In this document: positions 1 to 6,409 of the stretch, one piece after another
Layout: every line of letters starts with the position of its first letter
Position numbering within the stretch: position 1 is the stretch's first letter
Assembly: GCA_009700815.1 (NCBI GenBank)
Contig: WLLG01000040.1
Span: 1 to 10,957 of the forward strand
Length of the DNA: 10,957 bases
DNA from: Actinomycetota bacterium
GTDB lineage: Bacteria > Actinomycetota > Acidimicrobiia > Acidimicrobiales > Microtrichaceae
Reading direction: 5' to 3'
Notes under the pieces: model-generated
What the model saw: only the letters and a program-made list of their open reading frames with translations
Databases searched by the model: none
Told to the model about the DNA's origin: nothing
Program-made: the position numbers and the translations under genes

Positions 1-609
1 AGTTCATGCATCTATCCACGCCTAGCCACGCAACCCATCACTGAGGACGAGTTGCTGACTGGCCCACTTGAGCCCACCAACGAGGCCTATGCGATTGCAA
101 AAATCGCTGGGATCAAGATGTGCGATGCCTACCGAACCCAGTACGGGTGCAACTTTATTTCTGCGATGCCCACCAATTTGTATGGCATCAACGACAACTT
201 CGATCCCGAGTCAAGCCATGTGCTCCCGGCAATGATTCAACGCTTCCATCAAGCAAAACTGACCGGGGCAGAGTCCGTGGCCATCTGGGGTTCCGGAACG
301 CCTCTGCGGGAGTTCTTACACGTAGATGACCTTGCTGCCGCCTGCATGTTCCTGCTGGATCACTTCAATGACCCCGGTCCGATCAACGTCGGTGCTGGCA
401 AAGAAATCTCGATCGGTGATCTTGCCCGAGTAATTGGGCAAATCGTCTACCCCGAAGCGCAGATCGTGTTTGACTCCTCCAAGCCAGACGGAACCCCTCG
501 CAAACTGCTCGACTCAGGCCGGCTCGACGCGCTTGGCTGGCATGCCTCGATCCCACTCCACCAAGGAATTGAAGACACGTATTCTTGGTATCTGGAACAA
601 CTTGCCTGA
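1..609 (+). CDS. fcl: GDP-L-fucose synthase (GDP-4-keto-6-deoxymannose epimerase/reductase), 5'-truncated by window edge
   Basis: Frame 1 is open from the first base to TGA at 607-609, giving 202 residues of a roughly 310-residue family. The product is an SDR-superfamily enzyme that epimerises C3 and C5 and then reduces C4 of GDP-4-keto-6-deoxy-mannose with NADPH to make GDP-L-fucose in the cytosol. The visible part starts at SSCIYP. It aligns without gaps to my recollection of E. coli Fcl with an offset of 106, so Ser1, Cys3, Tyr30, Lys34 (YAIAK) and His73 correspond to Ser107, Cys109, Tyr136, Lys140 and His179; all catalytic positions are kept. Other signatures are GPLEPTNEAYAIAK, MPTNLYG, SSHVLPA and GSGTPLREFLHVDD. 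The usual FHP before the catalytic His is FDP here. The N-terminal NADP-binding glycine motif lies outside the window. The next gene overlaps its stop, so it is probably the upstream member of an operon. Confidence 0.95.
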   Translation, partial: SSCIYPRLATQPITEDELLTGPLEPTNEAYAIAKIAGIKMCDAYRTQYGCNFISAMPTNLYGINDNFDPESSHVLPAMIQRFHQAKLTGAESVAIWGSGTPLREFLHVDDLAAACMFLLDHFNDPGPINVGAGKEISIGDLARVIGQIVYPEAQIVFDSSKPDGTPRKLLDSGRLDALGWHASIPLHQGIEDTYSWYLEQLA

Positions 610-1162
610 GTCAATATTGGTTGTGTGTACTGCAAATATTTGTCGTTCGCCGATGGCTGAACTACTGCTGCAACGTGAAGCAGAGCAGCGAGGAGTTGCA
701 GTTGAGGTGTCATCGGCAGGCGTCCTCGCTCGGCCAAATATGCCAGCAGCCTCCGGTTCAGTTACGGCGCTTGCAGCGTACGGGCTTGATCTGTCTAATC
801 ACTTGAGTAAGCCCTTAGCTGATCTAGATGAACATGCTGATCTAGTCCTCACGATGGAGGCAGCGCATATTCCCAGGGCTGTGGATGGCCAGACTGGCTT
901 GTTCCGCCGCACGTTCACTCTTCCAGAGATTGTGAGACGGTCTCGGAACGTTGGTCCCAGGGGTGATCTGGATCTTGAGGAGTGGATTGAGGCTCTGAAT
1001 GAGGGACGCACTGCTCATGGAGTGCTGTCCTCAGAGGATCTTGATGTTGCTGACCCCTATCGCGGGAGTTCGATCGGGTTTCAGTCTTGTGCGGCTGAAC
1101 TCGACAAATTGTGTTCTCAATTTGCCCAGAGCATGTGGGGAAGCCCATCTGTGATGCCCTAA
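602..1162 (+). CDS. Low-molecular-weight protein tyrosine phosphatase (Wzb/Etp-like)
   Basis: This is a cytosolic phosphotyrosine phosphatase of about 186 residues. The P-loop is CTANICRSP at residues 9-17, giving the C-x5-R signature with nucleophile Cys9 and Arg15; the classic Gly of CxGN is Ala. The general-acid DPY motif is at 151-153. Homology begins only at ILVVC, so upstream in-frame codons inside the fucose synthase gene are rejected as starts. TTG at 602 is chosen because it lies 4 nt after a GGAA and leaves a normal short N-terminus; TTG 617 and GTG 623 are alternatives. The start overlaps the upstream stop by 8 bp, which suggests translational coupling. In Wzb/Wzc systems such a phosphatase dephosphorylates the tyrosine kinase that controls polysaccharide export; the Wzz-kinase gene at 1699-3393 is the obvious candidate substrate. 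The stretch around residues 100-145 is longer than in minimal family members. The family is clear and the exact start is uncertain. Confidence 0.88.
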   Translation: MPESILVVCTANICRSPMAELLLQREAEQRGVAVEVSSAGVLARPNMPAASGSVTALAAYGLDLSNHLSKPLADLDEHADLVLTMEAAHIPRAVDGQTGLFRRTFTLPEIVRRSRNVGPRGDLDLEEWIEALNEGRTAHGVLSSEDLDVADPYRGSSIGFQSCAAELDKLCSQFAQSMWGSPSVMP

Positions 1163-1173
1163 ACTTCGCCACT

Positions 1174-1734
1174 ATGCAGCAGCGTGGCGAGAAGGGTTTG
1201 TGGGTACTTGCAATCGGCATTTCGGCCGTTGTCGGGTTTGCAATTGCAGGATTCCCCGGGATCCGAAGCCAAGATGCCGATGCACTCCCTACGACTACAG
1301 TCGAACGCAGTAGTTCAGTTGCAACGAGCAGCACGACCAGCCCTTCTGCATCTACTACTTCTACGACCACACCTACTACGACGGTGATCGCGTCGACTAG
1401 GAGTACAGCCGCCGCCCCGATTGTTGTCGTGAAGTCGCCTCAGGAGTTGACGGTCAGGGTTGGCAATGGCACTCGGACTTCGGGAGCAGCGGCGAAAGTC
1501 TCTGAACAGCTCGCTGCTCAGGGCTACACAACCCGAACGCCAACGGATGCCAAGGTGAATGACCTCGCAGCCACCACGGTCTATTACCGGGGCCCGCACC
1601 AAGCCGAGGCCGAGGTGCTCGCCAATGCAATCGGTTTGAGCGCAATGGACGTTCTCCCGATAACTGACCCATCTCCCATTGAGCCAGACGGCGCAGAACT
1701 AATTGTTATCGTTGGAACCAATCAGGCTGGGTGA
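1174..1734 (+). CDS. Membrane-anchored LytR_C-domain protein (no LCP catalytic domain)
   Basis: The product is about 186 residues. A short basic N-terminus is followed by one hydrophobic segment (about 9-27, signal anchor), a Thr/Ser-rich low-complexity linker (about 36-88, runs such as TTSTTTPTTT), and a C-terminal domain (about 91-184). That domain starts LTVRVGNGTRTSGAAA and ends ELIVIVGTNQ, the pattern of LytR_C (PF13399), normally the C-terminal extension of LytR-CpsA-Psr glycopolymer ligases. No LCP domain is present. ATG 1174 is preferred over ATG 1111 because it begins just before the membrane segment and lies 11 nt after the phosphatase stop; no good Shine-Dalgarno is visible at either. 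It is predicted to be anchored in the membrane with the domain outside. Its place beside fucose synthase and the phosphatase suggests a role in envelope glycan attachment or assembly, but the function of stand-alone LytR_C proteins is not established. Its last 36 bp overlap the opposite-strand kinase gene. Confidence 0.82.
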   Translation: MQQRGEKGLWVLAIGISAVVGFAIAGFPGIRSQDADALPTTTVERSSSVATSSTTSPSASTTSTTTPTTTVIASTRSTAAAPIVVVKSPQELTVRVGNGTRTSGAAAKVSEQLAAQGYTTRTPTDAKVNDLAATTVYYRGPHQAEAEVLANAIGLSAMDVLPITDPSPIEPDGAELIVIVGTNQAG

Positions 1735-3393
1735 AACATCTTCGGTCTTCGAGCCGGAGCTTTTGGCGGATTTCTTGGCTGCATCCTGAGTGTTTTGAGC
1801 GCCGTATCCGTAGCCGTATCCGTAGCCGTAGGTGCTGCTGTCTCCCCTGAAGCGATTCAGGACTGCTCCAATGAGTGGAGAGTCAACTTGTCTCAATTGG
1901 CTGACGGCTTTGGCTATCTGGTTGCGATCTGAATTGCCTACAGAGGCCACAAGGATGACGCCATCGGCAACAGCGGATAAGACAAGTGGGTCTGATACTG
2001 CAAGAACTGGTGGAGAATCAATGACTACTAGGTCTGCGACGTCGGCCATGCTGGCGAGCAATGCTTGGGCCCTTTTGCCGGACAGAAGCTCGGATGGGTC
2101 GGGGGGGATTGGACCGGATGGGACCACCAGTAAGTTTGGTTCGCCGGGGATTCTCTGACCGATACCTTCGAATGTTCCTTCACCAAGCAAGAGGGAGGTG
2201 AATCCGTGCTCATTGCTCAGGCCAAAACAACGGTGAACTCGTGGGTTGCGAAGATCGCAATCAACCAGAACAACTCGTTTCCCTGCCCGAGCTACGGCTA
2301 CAGCGAAGTTGGCAGCAGTTGTTGTCTTTCCGTCACTCGGCCGCGGGCTGGTGACCTGCACCGTCCGAATAGGTCGATCGATGGCAAGGAACTGCACCGC
2401 CGTACGAAGACTCCGGTATGCCTCAGCTGGGTATGAAGTTGGGTCTGTGCTGCTGATGACAGACATCTCCTCACCTTTGCTGTCGCCCTCGTAGATCGGA
2501 ATCACAGCGAGAACATCTAGGCCAGACACGCTCTTGAGTTCCTCCTCTGAGCGCAGGGATGTGTCTAGGTTTTCAAACAGCAGAGCCATCGCTGCTCCGA
2601 GTAAGAGTCCTAAGAGCATTGCCACGGCAATGTTGTTCAGCATCTTCGGGGAGTAGGGAGCGGAGGGGACTGTTGCCTTGCTAATGATGGAGGCACCACC
2701 GCCTTGGAGGAGTTCCGCTGACAAGTCCAAGTTTGCGGTGAGCTGATCGAGGCGTGTTCGTTCCAGATCCAAGGCGGTCAATCGAGGGGCATAGGCTTCA
2801 GTGATCCGTGAGGCCTCCTCTGCTTGGGTGAAGCTCCTTGGAAGTGCAGCAATCGCATTGTCACGTTCAGCTTGCAAAGAACTAATTTTTTCATCAAGTT
2901 GCTCGGCCTGGGCCTGAATCGTCTCGGCTGCACCCACGTATTCGTCCACGAGCGAAGCTCGCCGAACATCAATGAATGCCGCTGCGTAGGCATTTGCGAT
3001 GGCTGCGGAGGCAACTGCATTTGTGCTCGTCGCCGTAATGGTCATGATGTCGGACTCTGCATTGGCTGAGACGGTGACCTCGGGCTTAAATCCAAGTTCC
3101 TTGGTGGCTGCCTCAACCACTCGCAAGCTTCGAGCAAGACCCAGCTCGTTTTCCATCAAAGGGCGAGCATTTTGTGCTGATTGCGCAACCTCTGGATTCA
3201 AGAGGGCAGAGCTACTCCCTTGACGAATCAATAAGTCCGACTCAGCTTTGTACCGAGGAGTCTGAAGGCTCGTTGCCACCACTGCAGTCAGGACCACAGT
3301 GACCACGCAAGACAGAATCAGCCACTTTCGTCGGCGAGCAACAGCAATTGCATCTCGAATTCCATTTGTTTGATCTGCAACTGACGCTGGCAT
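1699..3393 (-). CDS. Wzz chain-length regulator fused to bacterial tyrosine kinase (Wzc/CapAB-like)
   Basis: A 564-residue inner-membrane protein that would set polysaccharide chain length and regulate export by autophosphorylation. From N to C it has TM1 at about 24-42, an extracytoplasmic Wzz region with a probable coiled coil (about 155-225), the Pro-rich SAPYSPK before TM2 (about 255-274), EAYRSLR (324-330), and then the BY-kinase domain: Walker A SPRPSDGKTT (349-358), Walker A' VVLVDCDLRNPR (about 374-385) and Walker B DLVVIDSPP (454-462). The C-terminal tail carries five tyrosines alternating with glycine (522-530), the usual site of autophosphorylation in this family. ATG 3393 is chosen because homology starts there and the 17-codon extension to ATG 3444 uses rare codons (AGA, TTA) and looks unconserved. 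ATG 3444 would lie only 11 nt after the DUF4012 stop, so it cannot be excluded. It is the last gene of the minus-strand cluster; the phosphatase at 602-1162 is its likely antagonist. Confidence 0.93.
   Translation of the reverse strand: MPASVADQTNGIRDAIAVARRRKWLILSCVVTVVLTAVVATSLQTPRYKAESDLLIRQGSSSALLNPEVAQSAQNARPLMENELGLARSLRVVEAATKELGFKPEVTVSANAESDIMTITATSTNAVASAAIANAYAAAFIDVRRASLVDEYVGAAETIQAQAEQLDEKISSLQAERDNAIAALPRSFTQAEEASRITEAYAPRLTALDLERTRLDQLTANLDLSAELLQGGGASIISKATVPSAPYSPKMLNNIAVAMLLGLLLGAAMALLFENLDTSLRSEEELKSVSGLDVLAVIPIYEGDSKGEEMSVISSTDPTSYPAEAYRSLRTAVQFLAIDRPIRTVQVTSPRPSDGKTTTAANFAVAVARAGKRVVLVDCDLRNPRVHRCFGLSNEHGFTSLLLGEGTFEGIGQRIPGEPNLLVVPSGPIPPDPSELLSGKRAQALLASMADVADLVVIDSPPVLAVSDPLVLSAVADGVILVASVGNSDRNQIAKAVSQLRQVDSPLIGAVLNRFRGDSSTYGYGYGYGYGAQNTQDAAKKSAKSSGSKTEDVSPSLIGSNDNN
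1802..1831 (-). repeat. 12-bp tandem repeat, 2.5 copies, encoding the kinase Tyr-Gly tail
   Basis: The plus-strand unit ccgtatccgtag occurs at 1802-1813 and 1814-1825, followed by a half unit at 1826-1831. Read on the minus strand it gives alternating TAC GGC and TAC GGA codons, encoding (Tyr-Gly)5. The unit is a multiple of three, so copy-number change would add or remove tyrosine pairs without shifting frame. Confidence 0.9.
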
Positions 3394-3455
3394 AAGTAAG
3401 TCGATTCTACTCTCTGCGGTACCTTGCCCGCAGCCGGTGAACATGTTTGGAAGGC

Positions 3456-5771
3456 TTAGTTAGGACGGAAGGTCACTTCAACAGGGGTTCTCCATTGTGA
3501 AGGAACCACACCGGTTGCTTCTCCTTTGAGGATGTCCAATTGGTTCGAGGTTGAAGCTTGGAATTGCTCCCCGTCGCTGACTGTGAGGCTGTAGCGGTCA
3601 GGGTTGACCATGGGCTGGGCAGATACATCAAGCCGGTACTCAGGACCTGGGTTGATCCGGCCGGCGAGCTGATAGCTCAAATTCATAGTGGCACCGGCTG
3701 GAACCTCGAGGATGAATCGGTAGGAGTAGCCGCCAAACTCTTCGTGCGTTTCAACAGGCGTGGCGACACCGTCAACAAGAAGCCCTTTGAGTTCAAGCGC
3801 AGAGTGAACCGCAAGCACCATCTTGTTGTTGCCCGCAGGGACACTACCGTTGCCTATCACAATCGGGGGTAGGCCAGAACTTGGCGCATCATTTCTGATC
3901 ACGACCTGAGCTGTGGCCTGTACTGCGCCTGTACGTGGGTCGAACTCAGCGCTGTAGTTGATACTGCGGTGCAGAAAGGAGTCGATTTTGTTGGCATTCG
4001 CGTTGAACCCTCTGACTGAGAGGAAGTCATGTCCCGGCGTGGTGCCAAACGCACCCGAGACTCCGGTGGCGGCCAGAGTCTGCTGCTCTTGGGGATCAAA
4101 AGAGATGAGCATAAGATGACCACCACGAACGGCCGGCGCAAGGGTCGAGACAATTTTTGCCGGACCAGGTAACGGCCGATTGAACAGGGCTTCGGTGACT
4201 GCTCGAGCTACATCGACTAGCACGTCCGTTCGGCCCGAAGAGTCTTGTTCAAATTGCACATACTGATCAGCTTGTAGGTACTGCTCCACGGTCTTGGCAT
4301 CGAGCGTGCGTTCTGCAGCAGGAACATCCACTGCTCCGGTGAGTTCCAATAGGGCTGCTACGCCAGCGGGATCGGCCAAGATCACACCGTCTACCTGCGT
4401 TCCAGCTGCGGCAGCGAAACCATCGCGAGCAGCCGTTGCGGCGAGAGAAAAATCAGCGGGAGCGGTGACGTTATTGAAGTACCTATCCATCTGATAGCGA
4501 CCGTAGATATTGCTGAACTGGGCGTCACCGATTTTTGGTGCAGCGGCGGAGAGGGCCTCATTGAGTTCGCTGGCCTTGCCGGACTGCAGGAGTTCGACCC
4601 GACCGTTGGTGACTGTGATGAGTACGTAGCCGCCGACAAATCCACCAAGCTCACGAGTCTCTGCAGGATTTGTGGCAAGCACCAGATAGGTTCTTGGTCC
4701 GTTTACCCCGAGGATGCCGTCTGTACTGCGAAGCACTTTGGCAGTTGTTGCTGCTGCCGGGGCCGCGGAACTGAGTTCATCGGTGAGATTCGTTAACTGC
4801 TGGCGAACGGGGGGCAGTAGCCAACCGCTTGCTAGATTCGAAACCTCTCGCTTGGCTGTTTGTAATTCTTGTGCTGCTTGCTCAGCAATCGGCCGGTAGC
4901 TGCTGAGCAAGCTGATGTCGACTTGGCCGTTCGACACCAAACTCTGCGAACCGTCGATCTTCTCCGCCGTGGCAGCGGCTGTTGAAGACAGTGATTCTCC
5001 CGCAGTGGCTGCGACAGTGGCAGCGCGAACGTGCTGGCCCAAAATGGGAACTCCAAGGCTGGGCTTTACCCACCAGGGTTGCAGGCTGTTCTGTGCTTGG
5101 GAGAACAACCTCTCTGCATTCCGAAGTTTTTCAACTGTTACTGCAGCTTCATCCGTGGGGGCTTTTTGCACTGCGTTGCGGGCAAGGTCAGCACCCTGTG
5201 TCAATTGTGGAGCGGCGCGCAGGGTAGCTATCCCTGCTGCGCTGCAGATGATGACGAGAACAACAAGGATTGCCGCAATTGAGATCCCCCATCGACGTCT
5301 ATTGATGCTCGTGCAATGCCGGTAGCCAGAGATCAGTAGGGGCAGGCAGGCAGCTACTGCAATGGCTGAACACGCGCCAAAAGGGCCAACCGGTGGCAGC
5401 CGAAGAAGGGCCTGAAAAGCAAGTGCTCCAGCTAGCGCTCGAACCCAAACGGGTGCGCGAAACGCAGCAGACAGAAGAGCAAGTGCAAACCCGGCTCCAG
5501 CCAGAATCGTCCACCAAGACGGTGCAGCCGCCAGAGTTGCCACTGCACCGATCCAAATCAGGGATGCGTCGCCTGCACGGCTCGCCGCCAGGGCAACGAT
5601 TGCTCCAGCAACTGCAAGCAAGAGGAAGTCAACCCATCTACTTGCCGTCGGGCTACTACTCGCAAGAAAGGCAGCAGCGGCACTCAGAACCACCACAGCG
5701 GCAATCGCTGGCGTGGTGTTCGTTGATTTCCTTGTGACCGGAGGCCGTCGGACTACCCCAGCGTCACTCAC
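3456..5771 (-). CDS. Large multi-pass DUF4012 membrane protein
   Basis: The protein is 771 residues. The N-terminal 185 residues are mostly hydrophobic, with about six or seven possible membrane segments (near 21-38, 48-63, 70-83, 88-103, 111-125, 131-147 and 161-183). A long extracytoplasmic part follows. It first contains Ala/Gln-rich helical sequence (about 190-360), then the DUF4012 (PF13196) signature around 370-404: RTYLVLATNPAETRELGGF followed by GGYVLI. The C-terminal 200 residues look beta-rich. DUF4012 proteins are frequent in actinobacterial and CPR polysaccharide loci, but no biochemical activity is established. The start is GTG 5771, 14 nt after the stop of the LAxTG protein gene, with no strong Shine-Dalgarno. 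Tight spacing with that gene upstream and the Wzz-kinase downstream supports co-transcription and an envelope-glycan role. The extended multi-TM N-terminus is more than the single anchor I would expect for the family. Confidence 0.88.
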   Translation of the reverse strand: MSDAGVVRRPPVTRKSTNTTPAIAAVVVLSAAAAFLASSSPTASRWVDFLLLAVAGAIVALAASRAGDASLIWIGAVATLAAAPSWWTILAGAGFALALLSAAFRAPVWVRALAGALAFQALLRLPPVGPFGACSAIAVAACLPLLISGYRHCTSINRRRWGISIAAILVVLVIICSAAGIATLRAAPQLTQGADLARNAVQKAPTDEAAVTVEKLRNAERLFSQAQNSLQPWWVKPSLGVPILGQHVRAATVAATAGESLSSTAAATAEKIDGSQSLVSNGQVDISLLSSYRPIAEQAAQELQTAKREVSNLASGWLLPPVRQQLTNLTDELSSAAPAAATTAKVLRSTDGILGVNGPRTYLVLATNPAETRELGGFVGGYVLITVTNGRVELLQSGKASELNEALSAAAPKIGDAQFSNIYGRYQMDRYFNNVTAPADFSLAATAARDGFAAAAGTQVDGVILADPAGVAALLELTGAVDVPAAERTLDAKTVEQYLQADQYVQFEQDSSGRTDVLVDVARAVTEALFNRPLPGPAKIVSTLAPAVRGGHLMLISFDPQEQQTLAATGVSGAFGTTPGHDFLSVRGFNANANKIDSFLHRSINYSAEFDPRTGAVQATAQVVIRNDAPSSGLPPIVIGNGSVPAGNNKMVLAVHSALELKGLLVDGVATPVETHEEFGGYSYRFILEVPAGATMNLSYQLAGRINPGPEYRLDVSAQPMVNPDRYSLTVSDGEQFQASTSNQLDILKGEATGVVPSQWRTPVEVTFRPN

Positions 5772-5785
5772 CTAGCGAGCAGGGA

Positions 5786-6322
5786 TCAGACTGATTCAGT
5801 TCTGCGCTTGCCGGCAAGCAGCAGGAGTCCGCCGAGAACTGCAATCACAACGCCGATCCGCACGAGTCCGGCGCTGCTCGATCCGGTTGCTGCCAATCCT
5901 GTTGGGCTAGCTGCAGCGGTGGTCGTAGTGGTAGCACCAGCGGCGGCGACCGTAATGGTGGTCGTCACGTTGAGCGGTGCTCCTGATGCGTCAGTGCCCA
6001 CGGCGCGAATTGTGTGTGCGCCTGCTGGAAGGTTGGCCGGCAAGGTAGTGGTCAGGGTGGCCACACCGCTGGAGTTAGCGACGGCTGACCCGAGGGCTTG
6101 TGGGGTTGATTCCACGCTGAACTGAACCGTTGTTCCCGGGCCGAACCCTTGGGCGGTGAGAGTGATGGGCCCACCTGCAGCGGGCGTAGAGGTATTAGCA
6201 GTAACGGTGGCCGGCACGTTGTACGCAGCGGATGCGGTGCCTACGGATAGCACGAGAACAGCAGCCAAACTGCACAAAGCAGCTAGGACTTTGGTAGAGC
6301 TTGAGGGGGGGGACTTCATCAT
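5786..6322 (-). CDS. Secreted Ig-like surface protein with LAxTG cell-wall sorting signal
   Basis: The product is 178 residues. There is a Sec signal peptide (Lys3, Lys11, hydrophobic core about 12-28, probable cleavage after TASA at 32). One Ig-like/IPT-type beta domain lies at about 36-125, with the typical GPITLTAQGFGPGTTV start. A Thr/Ala linker (about 130-140) leads to LAATG at 143-147, a hydrophobic segment (about 153-171) and the basic tail KRRTESV. This is a complete cell-wall sorting signal. LAxTG is the motif reported for class E sortases of high-GC Gram-positives, so covalent attachment to peptidoglycan is inferred; no sortase gene lies in the window. The first of two tandem ATGs (6322, 6319) is used, with CAGG about 7 nt upstream. 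An 8-nt C run falls in codons 4-6. It begins a probable three-gene unit with DUF4012 and Wzz-kinase; its role there is unknown. With no cell-wall sortase it could simply be a type I membrane protein. Confidence 0.85.
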   Translation of the reverse strand: MMKSPPSSSTKVLAALCSLAAVLVLSVGTASAAYNVPATVTANTSTPAAGGPITLTAQGFGPGTTVQFSVESTPQALGSAVANSSGVATLTTTLPANLPAGAHTIRAVGTDASGAPLNVTTTITVAAAGATTTTTAAASPTGLAATGSSSAGLVRIGVVIAVLGGLLLLAGKRRTESV

Positions 6323-6343
6323 GGCTGAACCTGACCTTTCGAA

Positions 6344-6362
6344 AGTACCTTTAGAGGGTACT
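6344..6362. promoter_or_regulatory. Inverted repeat over the candidate -10 and start site (possible operator)
   Basis: AGTACC (6344-6349) and GGTACT (6357-6362) form perfect 6-bp arms separated by 7 nt, covering the proposed -10 element and start site. A second palindrome, CTTTCGAAAG (6336-6345), adjoins it. A repressor site or an RNA hairpin in the leader would both fit; no regulator gene is identified. Confidence 0.35.
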
Positions 6363-6382
6363 ACAACTCAGGCCGCTGACAA
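6355..6382 (-). promoter_or_regulatory. Candidate promoter for the LAxTG / DUF4012 / Wzz-kinase unit
   Basis: Read on the minus strand, TTGTCA (6377-6382) is followed after 16 nt by TACCCT (6355-6360), matching the TTGnnn and TAnnnT form of housekeeping actinobacterial promoters. It would start transcription near 6348, leaving a leader of about 25 nt before ATG 6322. The 87-bp gap holding it is the largest in the cluster. Prediction by eye only. Confidence 0.4.
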
Positions 6383-6409
6383 GGGAAGATCTCTGGGGCC
6401 ACTCAGGGG

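Noticed and set aside
434..601. Longer N-terminus for the phosphatase, from ATG 434
   Set aside because: It would lie wholly inside the fucose synthase coding region, and the phosphatase family begins a few residues before the P-loop.
915..1370. 151-residue minus-strand frame across the phosphatase and LytR_C genes
   Set aside because: It is antisense to two recognised genes; its Thr/Ser/Val-rich composition is only the complement of the Thr-rich linker.
3394..3444. Wzz-kinase start at ATG 3444
   Set aside because: Not excluded, but the added 17 residues look unconserved and use rare codons; spacing to the upstream gene is the only support.
4915..5325. 136-residue plus-strand frame within the DUF4012 gene
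   Set aside because: It is a shadow of a long well-supported minus-strand gene, lacks family features and has no ribosome-binding site.
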